NCBI GenBank assembly: GCA_964020155.1
Contig: OZ026558.1
Coordinates: 1,496,416 to 1,560,415 of the forward strand
Reading direction: 5' to 3'
Source of the DNA: Chondrilla cf. caribensis
Taxonomy: Eukaryota; Porifera; Demospongiae; Chondrillida; Chondrillidae
DNA: 64,000 nt
In this document: in pieces, positions 1 to 12,535 of the stretch
Layout: every line of letters starts with the position of its first letter
Position numbering within the stretch: the first letter of the stretch is position 1
Made by a program: the position numbers and the translations under genes
Notes under the pieces: model-generated
Told to the model about the DNA's origin: nothing
Seen by the model: the letters and a program-made list of their open reading frames with translations, nothing else
Databases searched by the model: none

Positions 1-972
1 CCTGTACTGCATCACTCCATGCACTTCCAATTTGGACTATATCACAATTGAGAGCACTTCCACTGTTCCCATGTGTGGTCTCAATTGTGAGGTTCTACTG
101 TACTTCAACTGGTCCCATAGGTGGTCTCAATTGTGAGGTTCTACTGTACTTCAACTGGTCCCATAGGTGGTCTCAATTGTGTGGTTCTACTGTACTTCAA
201 CTGGTCCCATAGGTGGTCTCAATTGTGTGGTTCTACTGTACTTCAACTGGTCCCATAGGTGGTCTCAATTGTGAGGTTCTAACTGTACTTCAACTGGTCC
301 CATAGGTGGTCTCAATTGTGAGGTTCTAACTGTACTTCAACTGGTCCCATAGGTGGTCTCAATTGTGAGGTTCTACTGTACCTCAACTGGACCCATAGGT
401 GGTCTCAATTGTGAGGTTCTACTGTACTTCAACTGGTCCCATAGGTGGTCTCAATTGTGAGGTTCTACTGTACTTCAACTCGTCCCATAGGTGGTCTCAG
501 TTGTGAGGTTCTACTGTACTTCAACTGGTCCCATAGGTGGTCTCAATTGTGAGGTTCTACTGTACTTCAACTGGTCCCATAGGTGGTCTCAGTTGTGAGG
601 TTCTACTGTACTTCAACTGGTCCCATAGGTGGTCTCAATTGTGAGGTTCTACTGTACTTCAACTGGTCTAATAGGTGGTCTCAATTGTGAGGTTCTACTG
701 TACTTCAACTGGACCCATAGGTGGTCTCAATTGTGAGGTTCTACTGTACTTCAACTGATCCCATAGGTGGTCTCAATTGTGAGGTTCTACTGTACTTCAA
801 CTGGTCCCATAGGTGGTCTCAATTGTGAGGTTCTACTGTACTTCAACTGGTCCCATAGGTGGTCTCAATTGTGAGGTTCTACTGTACTTCAACTGGTCCC
901 ATAGGTGGTCTCAATTGTGAGATTCTACTGTACTTCAACTGGTCCCATAGGTGGTCTCAATTGTGAGGTTCA
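1..972. repeat. 46-bp minisatellite, about 20 copies
   Basis: From about position 63 to 972 the sequence is a head-to-tail array of a 46-bp unit containing ACTTCAACTGGTCCCATAGG and a GGTGGTCTCAATTGTGAGG segment. Copies differ by single bases (TTGTGAGG or TTGTGTGG, GGTCCC or GGACCC) and two have an extra A. It lies upstream of the first TIMELESS exon seen here, so it is probably intronic. Positions 1-62 hold a degenerate unit. No spacers are present, so this is not a CRISPR array. Confidence 0.95.
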
Positions 973-1347
973 ACTCTATTTAAAAAGTGTGCCTTTAGGG
1001 ACACTGAAATTGTATTTATTAGATCTAATTCTTGCATATCAAATATTACTTTAAACAACAAAATTGTTGGGAGAAGCATTTTTTATTTGGCAGCTCCATG
1101 GTTTTGACCTCGTATTGCTCGTTGATGTCTCAAGAAATTCAAAGAAATTCAAACTAAACAACCTTAAATTGACTGAAGTCGTCTTATTTCTATTGTGTGT
1201 CAGTAGCTTCTCATTATGCATGTCTATGATGCACACGGGTTACTAAGAGTGTCTGTGATTATCATGTACGCATGTGTCGTATGCGTACATGTATTTATCC
1301 GGGAGTGTCCCCTACTCACTAACATTGTGTCTGTGGTCTCCTGTTAG

Positions 1348-2979
1348 GAAACAGCTTGTGCAGAAGATTCGGGAGGAGATACGAGACAGAGGATACCGCA
1401 GTGTGGTTGCAACCATTAGGCTGGCAAGGTGAACAGCACCTGCTACTGTACATGTGAATTGGATGGTTGGTGTTCATGCAGACCAAACCTTTATGTTTAT
1501 TGTATGTTTGTGTATGGATGTGCAGTACATACATACGTACAGAAGATATGTACGTGCTCCATCAATCCATCTATATGTGACATGGAGCACTGGTTTGTCC
1601 ATGAACGCACCAACCGAACGTTATTCACTTCACTGACAACTCAATCATTCGGACTCAACAATGGAACAAAGAATAGAACAAAAGACACACTGTTTCAAAA
1701 CTACTACACTTACCCACACTTGTCTATAGACACACCCTGAATTACGTAATACACACTAGCTATTGCATACACATAACTCAGCAACTAGAATAATAGTTAA
1801 GATACTTAAACACTAATACTATCTTCGTTACATATATGCATATATATTCATATGTACTTACGTATGTGTGTACAGACAACATACACTGTCTGTACTTTTG
1901 AGAGCTTGGTTTCAACCTACAGGACGCTGTGTCCCGATGATGTATTTGGCACTGAAGACATGAGTCCAGCTGATGAACTGGAGGCCATCAAGACCATCTT
2001 CCTTGACCAGCAATACGGTAACTGTGGTACACATGTGAAACATGCGTTGTTGTATATGTACAAAGCCCAGCCTGTGTCTGTGTACATTATGTGTGTATGT
2101 ATAAGCCCCCAACTGCAGCAAAAGCCCTTTAAAATTATTCAAATTTGATCAAAATTTGTAAAATTTTGAATGAAGTTGTTCAAAGTTGGAGGGAAGTTTG
2201 AGCAAAGTTTCTGAGAAGAGTTCATGAATTTCTTGAAAAGTACTTTTCATAGTTAAAACTTCATTTGGGTGTACGAGTAGTGGATCATAACACCCTACGT
2301 AAAAGTTGCTGCTTAGCCGTGACATCTTCGATTCTTCCCAAACAGGGCAAGGCTTATCTTCCAAGTTTCCGTGGTTATCTTCTAGGCATCAAAAAAGTGC
2401 TCCTTGGTAGAAAGGACAGTTATTGATAAAGAACTTTGACCCAGATCAGTAATAATCATTTCTTTGCCAATGTGCTATAAGGCCTTTTCGGAGAATACCA
2501 CGCCTCATCAGTAGCACTTGGCAATGTTGTGAGTTCTAAATTCATTTGGGTGTATTCAGTACATCAATGGCCTAATCAATCCCAGATAATTCCATTTGTG
2601 TAGTTGGCATGTTCAGCTCACTGACTGCAATGATGTTCTCTCCACACTCAGGGCCTCTGTGTGTAGCTACCCCTCAATCTGAGGAACAAGGTACGTACGT
2701 ATGTGCACACCTGTTGGCATGAAGACTGTTTGTATGTGCTGCTGTGGAGTGTACACCAAATCTGTACTTCTTATCAGAGGTACTTTCTACCAGTGCTGGT
2801 TGACATGGTGTACATGTACAAGTAAAGTGTACTCAATAACCAGAAGTATGTAGTAATTAGGGTACCCGCTAACCAAGTTGCAATGTATTTTTCTCAAGAG
2901 TATTCCATTTTCAAGGATCCACTGTGCTGACATGTCTTGACACGCAAACATACGTGATGACAGTTCAAGCCAGGTGTCA

Positions 2980-3047
<68 letters not shown>

Positions 3048-3179
3048 CAGGTATTCATTAGTCACTTCCTGACTTGTTTTTCCACAGAGGACGTTAACAG
3101 TGAAGAACCAGTATTTGAATCCTACGAGATTGATTTTAACATGGATAGATTCCTGCACAAGTACGTACATTAAATGTGT

Positions 3180-3244
<65 letters not shown>

Positions 3245-4906
3245 CCAGAAAGCTTCCCTTCTGCAGAAACGTGTGTCATTTGCTCTGTAGTAGTATCACT
3301 GGGGTACTATACCTGCCTTAGTTATGGTTGTATAATCGTGTATATACTTGGGCAGTAGCTATTATGAATATTAATCTAATACTAGCACATACGTATGTAT
3401 GTACCCATTTTTGTGTTTTATTTGATTTATTTCTCCAGATTGACTGTTACAAAGGTCATACAAAACCTGTGTTACCTCTTGAGCTTCCACGCTACCAACT
3501 CCGACCACACCAACCACTGTCTAGCCAAGATTATATTCAGAATTGCATTCAAACTCAAATTGGCTCCTCTGTTTTACCAAATAAGTGTGTTTAACACCTT
3601 CCAGGAGATCCTATCTTCTCCCTCCTCACGTTACAAGGTTCGCAGAACTAATTATGAGCATGGAGAGCACGTATTGTACGTCTTCCCATCTTGGGAACTT
3701 TCTAATTATCCATTTGGTTGTGCACATGGTAACCTGTACAGTGTGCATACAGTATAAGTAATAGTTATATTCTGCCTAGGTGTGCTGCAGCAGATATAAA
3801 GTGCTAATTGATTACTGAAGGCAAAGCCTGAGGTAGTCTGTTAGCACTTTATCTGCTGCAGCACACCTAGGCAGAATATAACTATTTTGTATCCTGGCAT
3901 GGTGAGTGATAGACTATTTATACAGCAAATATGCACATAGTCCAATACAACATATTATATGCAATAGAAATGTGTTTACTAATCTCCTGCCTTGTTCTCA
4001 CACAATTAATCCTAACAATGAAACCTGTCTGGTGACCTGTGCTGTATCACTGACCTGTGCTACATGGCTTATGTATGCACAGATTTCTCTTTGATTCTCC
4101 CCTCAACCAGGATACAAATGTACAATACAGTATGGACATACGTACATACAATACAGTATGGGCATTTATATGTAGTAATACAGTACAGCATGGGTGGGGC
4201 ATATACGTATGTACATAATACTGTATGTATAGAGTGAATGTGTGTATATACAGTGTTTATACGTGGTGTCATGATTGTGTTCAAATTGTCCGTACATTGG
4301 TAGTAACGAATCAACTATCGCTGAATTGTAGGAACTACAGAAGCTGGCGAAGCACATCATCTCAGGTTTCTTCCACATGTCGGAGTCAAACCCCATGATG
4401 TTCGTTGAGGTGTTGTTCTGGAGGACCCCCGCGGACTGTGTGGACCTGGCCGAGGGCTATGGGTCTCTGCAGATGCAAAGGTGTGGATGTGCAATATCCA
4501 CATGCGTACAGCATGCAATAACTGAAGAACCTCTGGTAGGGCTGGAGTGGGTATTAGACACTTCAGCTTGATTGTTATCTCCGCTTTGCACAATTGACTA
4601 ATGCACATAGTCCAATACAACATATTATGTGCAATAGAAATGTGTTTACTAATTTCTTGACTTGTTCTCACACAATTAATCCTAACAATTAAACCTGTCT
4701 GGTGACCTGTACTGTATCACTGACCTGTGCTACATGGCTTATGTACGCACAGTTTTTCCTTTGATCCACCCCTCAACCAAGATACAAGTACCTATGTATG
4801 TGTGTGTACTGTATGTGTGTAGGGAGAGGAGAAAGAACCGTAACCTGTGGACCAGAGAAGACGAACATGAACTAACGGAGCTTTTTGAACAGTACAAGGA
4901 GGATGA

Positions 4907-4958
<52 letters not shown>

Positions 4959-7900
4959 GTGTGTGTCTGTGCGTGCGTGCATATGCACTTGTATGCGTGT
5001 GTGTGTCTGTGCGTGCGTGCGTATGCACTTGTATGCATGTGTGTGCATCCATGTGTGTAAGTGGGTGCTAGTATCGCAATATTTTGTAAGCTGCTGCATG
5101 TTCTTACTCCTCACATGTACACTGTATAGTCATTCAATTAGTTCAATTTGTGAAATGATGTTTGCTGTAATTGTGTGTATTCTTTGATGTACTTTCATGT
5201 AGACATTGTTGGCTGTATAATGGCCGCACTCTCCAATCCGGATCGCAGTAGACAGGGAGTGGCTTCTCATCTGGTCAAAATGGGACTTGTAGCAGACCGA
5301 AAGGAACTGAAGAAGAAGAAGAACGTTAGAGTGAGTAGTGTCAGTGGTGAATATACTGTACAAGTAGGCAAGTATGGGCTGGTGTGGTTAGCGAGGCTGT
5401 ATTCACTGGTTTTAAGGGCAGTGTATGTTGACTTCTCTCGTGTGAACATGCCAGGACAATGTACACATGCTAGCACCATGTATATGTATACGTTCTAGTA
5501 CCATGTGTACACATGGTACTGTCACAGTGGAACCTCTCTATAAAGGACAAATTGGGACCCGGTAATTTGTCCACTGTAGAGAGGTTGTCCACTCTGCAGA
5601 GGTGAAATATGTATTAGCACAATAAGAAAATCTATTTTTGGTGCCTTACAGAGTGTCCTTTGTAGGGAGGTAATTTCTATGGTGTCCTTTATTGGGAGAG
5701 TCCTTAATAGAGGTTCCACTGTAATACTATAATGTACACACACTGATACCATGTACACATGCTAACACCATGTACACACACTGATACCATGTACACATGC
5801 TAACACCATGTACACACACTGATACCATGTACACATGCTAACACCATGTGCACACACTCCATGTGCACATCCTAACACCATGTGCACACACTGGTACCAT
5901 GTACACATGCTAACACCATGTGCACACACTGGTACCATGCACACATGCTAATACCATGTACACATGCTAACACCATGTACACACACTGATACCATGTACA
6001 CATGCTAACACCATGTACACACACTGATACCATGTACACATGCTAACACCATGTGCACACACTCCATGTGCACATCCTAACACCATGTGCACACACTGGT
6101 ACCATGCACACATGCTAATACCATGTACACATGCTAACACCATGTGCACACACTGGTACCATGTACACATGCTAATACCATGTACACATGCTAATACCAT
6201 GTACACATGCTAATACCATGTGTACACACTGGTACCATGTACACATGCTAATACCATGTACACATGCTAATACCATGTACACATGCTAACACCATGTACA
6301 CATGCTAATACCATGTACACATGCTAATACCATGTACACCTGCTAATACCATGTACACATGCTAACACCATGTGCACACAGTGGTACCATGTGCACATAC
6401 TACCATCAGCTACACACCACAGTGTGCCTCTAGTGGTATTGGTTCAGTGAATTATTTCTTTGTTGCAGACTCGCTGGTCTCAAGAGGAGGACGAGAGGTT
6501 GAGAGATATGTATCGTGAGAACGAGCTCTTCCTACAGGATGGTGGGGAGCTGGACATTGAGTCAATCGCTGAGACTTTTGAAGGTGAGTTGTCTATTTAC
6601 CAAGCATGCCTATGGTTTGGATTGGAAAAAAACTAAACGTTACCTGATAAAAGTTACCAGTTAATCCAATTACAGTTAAGGTTTATTGGTTGAAAGTTAA
6701 CTGATTTCTGTTAACCCTTAATTGATAACCGTTAAGGGATAACTGTCAATGGTATACTATGAATTTTTAATCCTTAAAGTACCTAAGGCGAGCGAAGAAA
6801 CGAAGTACAAGAGACATGGGACCATCTCTCGTCTTTCTGGTTCTGGTTCACTGACTCTTTGACTGATCGTTTATAAGTTATGCAATTCGCAGCTGTGATT
6901 TGGTATTACTTACTTATTAATGATTATGTACTAAGAAAACTACAGGTAAACTATTAACGGCTAACGGTTAACAGTTAACAAAAAGGTAAAGGAGATTACC
7001 CTTTAGTTTTTTTTTCAAACTGTACCAAATCCTCTCACAATAAGTAATTGTGTGTATTTTTTAACAACAGGTCAAAAGTGCAATAAAACTTTTGTGGTAA
7101 CTATAAATATTGTAAATGATATACGTAATTATATACTATAATATATACGTACAGTGAAACCTCTCTAATCTGACACTCAATGGGACCTGAGAATAATGTT
7201 GGATTAGGAGGTTGTTGGATTATGGAGTGCCTCTTACCCTACTCATGTATGGTGACTGTACCTCATATAATGGTTGGATTAGAGAGAATGTCGGATTATA
7301 GAGTTGTCGGATTAGCGAGGTTTCACTGTACGTGAATACCTTTTTCTGATCTCTAGTGTTGAGCATATTTGAATATTAAGAAGGAAAATGTGTTTACATC
7401 TGCATGAATGTGTGAATTGTGTATCATAGCTGGCATTGAGCAGTCATTGTGTGTGTTTTGTTCTGAAGGCAAGACTGTGGATGATGTCAAGCAGAGGCTG
7501 CACAAACTGAAGCTTGTCGCAGACAAAAAGAAGAGAAAAAGTAAAAGTGGGTACAGTTTATCTGCATGATGTGACGGACATCTTCATGAGCCACTTTCGG
7601 TCTGGTTGGATAGACCAAGCTACTGTACACTGTTCAACAGCTGTTGTTGTTTGTCTTTAGTACTTGTGTGGTTTCTCCTGTCATCCTGTCTGTCCCTACT
7701 ACACAACACAGGCAACAACAATTGTTATTGGTTTTGTTGCCATGGTGGCATATCCCATTTTTCAAGCAGTCGAGATGATCATCATTGTGTCAAATACCAA
7801 CTATTTTTTGGGGGAAACTGGTTAATTCTTGAGCGATTACATAGCAGCGAAACAAACTGAAATGGTTGAAATGTAAGACATTTTGACCGTAAAGGTCTTT

Positions 7901-9439
7901 GTCAGTTACAATACAGTATTGCAACTGACGAAGACCTTTGCGGTCAAAATGTCTTGCATTTCAACCATCTCAATCTGTCTCAATCTATTTCACTGCTATG
8001 TGATCGCTCAAGAATTACTCGGTTTCCCCAATCTACGCCGTAACAATCATGAGCCTCTACCAAATTAATAATATTTTGTTTTACTATTTTTATATGCTCA
8101 ATCAATTCACAGAATCATCCAATAATTCGGATGTTCCAGATGATTTGGCCAACCAGTCTGAATTACTGGAGGTTGAAGAGATGAACTCTGCTGACTCTTC
8201 ACCTCGCGTTCCGCAGAAGACAAAGAAGGGGCAGAAGAAGTCCGGATCGAAAGCTGCAGAACTGATCCGGAGAGCAAATGCCAAGAAAAAGCACACCAGG
8301 CAGGCTTTCAACTCAGGTACTCACCATGTATCATACTTTTATGCCTATACACACAGAATAATTCACTTTATTTACAAATGTACTCTTACCATGTACAAAT
8401 CTCACCTTATTGCATGTGCATATACATACTCTTGTGTGCATGTATGTACATGCACACAAACAAGCACGCACACAGACACACTTTCGTGCTCACACGCAAA
8501 CACAAGTATATACATACACCCATGCAGGCACACACACACACGCACGCACGCACGCACGCATGCACACACACACACGCACGCACGCACGCACGCACGCATG
8601 CACGCACACACACACACACATACGCACACACACACACACACACATACTGTACCTTCCTCTCCAACTGTCTGTATTCAGGATCCGTTGTTAGACTGGTGAA
8701 TGAAGTTGTCAAGAAAAGTGTGTTCATGAATGCTGACCTGTGCACAAATGCGATACTCTGTACTACACACTGTGGTGGAGACCTGTCACAAGTGATAGCT
8801 CACCTTCCTGGAAGCACCTCTACTATCACCGCATAATGTTTAAGGGGTCTTATTTTTACAGATTTTGCCAATATTTAATTCATAAGTATTTTGTCCCGCA
8901 AAAGAACCAAGAATGCAGAAATGTGTCTTTGTGAAAACAATGGAAACTGTAATCAGTTGTTGATTTAAGAAATAATGTATACGTACATGTCCTACAAAAA
9001 TTAGCATACACACAGTATACGTACGAAATCAAAATTCTGTAACCAATTAAGGACCTCCTTCATCTGGTTTTCTGGGTGGTCTGTATGGACAGATTAACTG
9101 TATTTGTTCACAGTGTACACATGTCATGATTCTGTATTGTAAGGCCATGTACACATTCTGCTTGAAGCTTGAAAATGTACACATTCAACTGTAGTCACTA
9201 TGTATGTACGTATCTGCATATGTGTTGTAGCTGTTCATACATGCATGTCAGCCTGTACGTTGTTACACATGTGGACTAAGTTGTCTCCTGTTCAATGTCA
9301 ACGATTTACACGTATGACAGTGGGTGATAACAGTCATTGAACTTGCCCCTTGTCATATTGGCAGGTATGCAGGAGGCAGTGATGTGGTTACAGGAGTACC
9401 TCCTTGATGAAGCCAAGGACAGGGAAAGGGAAGGTATGT

Positions 9440-9510
<71 letters not shown>

Positions 9511-11865
9511 CGTACGTGCGTGTGTGTTCGTGTGTGTGTGTGTGTGTGTGTTTGTGTGTGTTTCTGTAGAGTATTGCTGTATTAACCTTCTTATATTTGC
9601 TTGCTACAGGAACAAGTACAGACCTCTGTGTAGTCCCTATTGGGGAGGACATATGTACATCCCTGAGAACTGAAGCGTTTGAAGACTTGATGAGTTCTCT
9701 CGGACTACAACCTCCTGATGACACTGTGTGTTCAATGGTTGTGTGTGCCTACATGTATTGTGTGCAGGGGTGTGATATGAATGCAGCTGTTTCATATGTC
9801 TAGTGTGTTCCAGTCAAATTGTGTACACACTTTTGTATGTGATCACTTAACTGTGGGTCCTTCAGAGGTAAAGCAGAGCTGTGAGGTGGTTTGAGGCTCA
9901 AGTGATTTTTGAGGGATAGTTTGTATAGTATTGTAACATCCGAGAGTGTCCATGGTTTATCGACCCCCTTAGTATTTTGCTTGCATACCACTTACGTACA
10001 TATGTGAACTTCATTAGTGTAGGAGTAGTTTGGTATGGGGCGTAGTTCATGTTGCATGGAGATAAATCCTGCACTTCGAACATACGTACATATGTACATA
10101 TACAATTAAATTCATGTGAAAATATGTTGTAACATATGTACATCTCCTGTTGCTGGTGTACATATATTCACTTTTATGATTAGTTTATATACAGAATAAT
10201 ATGATGTTACGTAAATTGAGCAAATTTTTGAAGGTTGGTACATGTGCATGCTGTATGTATATACGGTACGTGTCAAAAGAAACGCATATTTTTCCCCATC
10301 AATCCACCGCCAAAAACTACAGCTGTACGCAGTACACCGCGTGGTAAGTTGCGGAAATTACCGCGTCCATCCGCAGAACATGGCGTCAATACGTACGTGC
10401 GTACTTAGCGATAAATATTTGAATGAAACACACGACCGATAAAGAACAAAGAAAAGAAAGAACAGTAACAATATATTATACATACAAAGTTAAACATAAC
10501 TACTGTAACAGTTCTCCGATTCGGGAATGGGCTTCGTTTTGCGGCAGGCTTCGTCTATTTGCATTCATTTTATCGATACTAACCTTATTGTTTTAAGTTT
10601 TTTTTAATTCTTTTGCGTATACAATTTCATTCAACCAAAATTCATTCTTACGTACGTACGTATTATCAGTGCGCTCGAAGGATTATACGGATTTCATTAA
10701 TGATGCTAGATTACGAAATTTACCGCAGATGCCTGTGAAGTATACCGCGGACATCCGGATTAATCAATTACGGTCAATCGGGGGATTTCCGCGCATCATA
10801 TTGTGGAATAATATGCGTTTCTTTTGGCATGTACCGTAGGTGTTTCTAATAGCATGTATGTACTTACGTATATGTGTTCATCGTGTATGCCTATGTCTGC
10901 TCTACTCAGGAGGTGTATTGGAGAATTCCTGAATATTTGTCTCATGAGACACTGTACGAGGCAGTGTCTCTGCTTGCTATACCTGAGAATGTGGTTGCCA
11001 ATAGCAACCAAGATGAAGTTCTCACAACTGATCAGGTGGAACACAACACAACTGGTACAGAGGAGAGTAGAGGGGAGGATGGTACAGAGGAGAATACAGG
11101 GGTGGATGGTACAGGGGAGAATACAGGGGTGGATGGTACAGAGGAGAGTACAGGGGTGGATGGTACAGAGGAGAGTACAGGGGTGGATGGTACAGAGGAC
11201 AGTACAGGGGTGGATGGTACAGAGGAGAGTACAGGGGTGAATGGTACAGAGGAGAGTATAGGAGTTGATGGTACTGAAGAGAGTGCAGAGGTGGATGATA
11301 CGAAGGTCAGTACAGTGATCAGTGATACAGAAGACAGCATTATGGTGGATGGTGTTGAGGAGAATACAGTGGTTGATGGTACAGAGGACAGTATTGTGGT
11401 TGATGGTACAGAGGATGGTACAGTGGTATGTGGTATGGAGGATGAGTCATTATCTCAGTGCACTAAACAGGATAGTGCATTACATGATGGTGATGATGAC
11501 CACTTGTGTGAAGCCAGAATTCAACCCGTTACTAATAACGGTGAGGGTTATGCCATTTGTGTATGAAGAGGTCTCACTGCATACTGATACAGTATATAAA
11601 GGGTGTCCATTGTAGACAATAGCTGTCTGCAGGCATCAAGGGGAATTTTGAACTGACTAAAATTTGGTAGAATTTCCTGTACATGTTGTTCTCTGTGTTG
11701 ACCACCTTCCTTGAACTTCTTGACTGTTGCATTGTAGCCACTAAGAAGAGAGCTATTGTTTGGAGTGATGATGATAGCAGCAGTGATGATGAAGGAATGG
11801 ATACTGACAAGTGTGTCATCCCACATATACATAGATGCTTGTGTACACAAAACACAATTGTGTGT

Positions 11866-11933
<68 letters not shown>

Positions 11934-12123
11934 GCGCGTGTGTGTTTATTATGAGTTCACATGTGTACAATGTAGTGTACATGCATGTCTGTAAGAATGT
12001 ATAATGCAATCATACTGTATATTTGCATCTATTGCTCTCTATACTGCACACACTCACAGTAGACATTCAAACGAAGCACCAAAGACCAAGAAACCAAACT
12101 TGGCATCTTCTGATGAGGATTGA
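1348..12123 (+). CDS. TIMELESS: TIMELESS, replication fork protection protein (3' part, 16 exons)
   Basis: Partial gene; the 5' exons lie before the window. Exons: 1348-1428, 1923-2017, 3088-3160, 3439-3637, 4332-4480, 4823-4908, 5203-5330, 6469-6583, 7469-7546, 8113-8316, 8679-8717, 9365-9433, 9610-9725, 10910-11540, 11738-11810, 12060-12123. They splice to about 732 residues in one frame. Family landmarks in order: [27 protein letters not shown] with AEGYGSL, two Myb-like helical repeats starting [19 protein letters not shown] and [37 protein letters not shown], and an acidic tail ending ASSDED. TIMELESS with TIPIN protects stalled nuclear replication forks; in mammals this C-terminal part contains the PARP1-binding region. 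The large exon 10910-11540 carries a 9-residue repeat array not known to me in vertebrate orthologues. Exon 8679-8717 and the donor at 7546 (7540 also keeps frame) are the weakest calls. Confidence 0.94.
1429..1922 (+). other. TIMELESS intron, no feature seen
   Basis: Bounded by a GTGAAC donor and a CTACAG acceptor. It holds unique AT-rich sequence with short TACGTA-type palindromes and no supported coding signal. Confidence 0.6.
2018..3087 (+). other. TIMELESS intron with dispersed repeat and (AC)n tract
   Basis: Contains a dispersed repeat at about 2421-2540 that recurs inverted at about 58145-58265, and an (AC)n microsatellite at 2980-3044. No gene is seen. Confidence 0.6.
2980..3044. repeat. 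(AC)n microsatellite
   Basis: Uninterrupted CA dinucleotides in a TIMELESS intron, 43 bp before the exon at 3088. The open frames crossing it (poly-CV or poly-TH) are repeat artefacts. Confidence 0.95.
3183..3242. repeat. (TG)n microsatellite
   Basis: Pure TG dinucleotides starting about 20 bp after the GTACGT donor of the exon ending at 3160. Confidence 0.95.
3761..3895. mobile_element. Fold-back (inverted repeat) element in TIMELESS intron
   Basis: The left arm begins ATAGTTATATTCTGCCTAGG and the right arm ends with its reverse complement. Each arm is about 50 bp with one 2-bp indel, around a roughly 30-bp loop. It resembles a MITE-type hairpin; no coding capacity and no clear target duplication is visible. 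Confidence 0.75.
4909..5060. repeat. (TG)n tract starting at a splice donor, with GTGC/CACTTG variants
   Basis: The TIMELESS exon ending at 4908 is followed directly by GTGTGTG, so the first repeat units form the 5' splice site. The pure tract grades into a compound tract with two near-identical segments around 4968-5032. Confidence 0.9.
5525..5721. mobile_element. MITE with CAGTGGAACCTCT terminal inverted repeats
   Basis: It starts CAGTGGAACCTCTCTATAAA and ends TAATAGAGGTTCCACTG, about 197 bp with no coding frame. The ends resemble pogo/Tigger-type Tc1-mariner termini. TA follows the right end but not the left. Related half-elements occur near 37616-37655 and 61310-61346. Confidence 0.7.
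5745..6405. repeat. 19-bp minisatellite in TIMELESS intron
   Basis: Tandem units alternate between ACCATGTACACATGCTAAT-like and ACCATGTACACACACTGAT-like forms, giving a partial 38-bp higher-order period. They fill most of the intron before the exon at 6469. Confidence 0.9.
7152..7328. mobile_element. MITE, pogo/Tigger-like, TA target duplication
   Basis: It starts CAGTGAAACCTCTCTAATC and ends GCGAGGTTTCACTG, flanked on both sides by TA as expected for Tc1/mariner insertion. The inside repeats a GGATTA motif; it is non-coding. Confidence 0.8.
7810..8030. mobile_element. Long fold-back element with paired GACC/GGTC inner stem
   Basis: The left arm (about 7810-7903) and right arm (about 7921-8030) are near-perfect reverse complements around a short AATACAGTATT centre. 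Inside each arm is a smaller stem GACC...GGTC next to CTGACGA. It ends about 80 bp before the acceptor of the TIMELESS exon at 8113. Confidence 0.8.
8450..8645. repeat. Compound (AC)n / (ACGC)n microsatellite
   Basis: CA-rich tract with CACGCACG interruptions, ending about 34 bp before the acceptor of the small TIMELESS exon at 8679. Confidence 0.9.
8718..9364 (+). other. TIMELESS intron, no feature seen
   Basis: AT-rich unique sequence between the doubtful exon 8679-8717 and the acceptor at 9364. No repeat or coding signal is evident. Confidence 0.5.
9434..9562. repeat. (TG)n tract starting at a splice donor
   Basis: Begins with the GTATGTGTGT donor of the TIMELESS exon ending at 9433 and runs as TG repeats to about 9562, some 48 bp before the next exon at 9610. 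Confidence 0.92.
10262..10838. mobile_element. Non-autonomous DNA transposon, 577 bp, 29-bp terminal inverted repeats
   Basis: The left end is TACGGTACGTGTCAAAAGAA and the right end is its reverse complement with two mismatches. The interior is unique, with CpG-containing sequence unlike the surrounding intron, and has no transposase frame. It lies in the TIMELESS intron before the exon at 10910. Confidence 0.75.
11063..11450 (+). repeat. 27-bp coding minisatellite in TIMELESS exon
   Basis: About 14 copies of a 9-codon unit reading EESTGVDGT lie in frame inside exon 10910-11540. The central copies are almost identical, while the outer ones decay to forms such as EDSIVVDGT and EDGTVVCGM. The encoded stretch is acidic and rich in Thr and Gly, in the position of the acidic linker of vertebrate TIMELESS. 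Confidence 0.95.
11862..11945. repeat. (TG)n microsatellite
   Basis: TG dinucleotides in the last-but-one TIMELESS intron. Confidence 0.93.
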
Positions 12124-12529
12124 AGATTGTCACTATTTCCTTTTGTTCAATAACAGTTCAATGTAATATCAGGAAAAATTTGTGAAATTGTGTTTTTGTC
12201 CTATCTTGAGCCAACTTCTCTTGCAGTATGTCATGGATAGCAGTACAACACTACGGCCTTATCTGTTGTGTTCTGACATGCACTTTAAACTACTACAATA
12301 GACATGTTCTGCTATCCCACTGTTTTGTGACGATTGTCCATGTATAACTGTCCTTGTGTGTGTCCATGTAAACTTCAGGTCTTATAATTCAACATATTGT
12401 ATAGACTCCTGACCTAATGTTATCATTGCATATAATCTCCATTGCACCCATTGCAATTTACGTATACCACTGACTGTAGTGTAATGTATGTATTGCACGT
12501 AATATGTACATTTTAAACTGTTACACAGC

Positions 12530-12535
12530 AATAAA
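12530..12535 (+). terminator. Poly(A) signal AATAAA, likely for TIMELESS
   Basis: First canonical AATAAA seen downstream of the TIMELESS stop at 12121-12123, about 400 nt into the putative 3' UTR. Confidence 0.5.

Noticed and set aside
41..972. Possible CRISPR array
   Set aside because: Direct head-to-tail 46-bp units without unique spacers in a clearly eukaryotic context.
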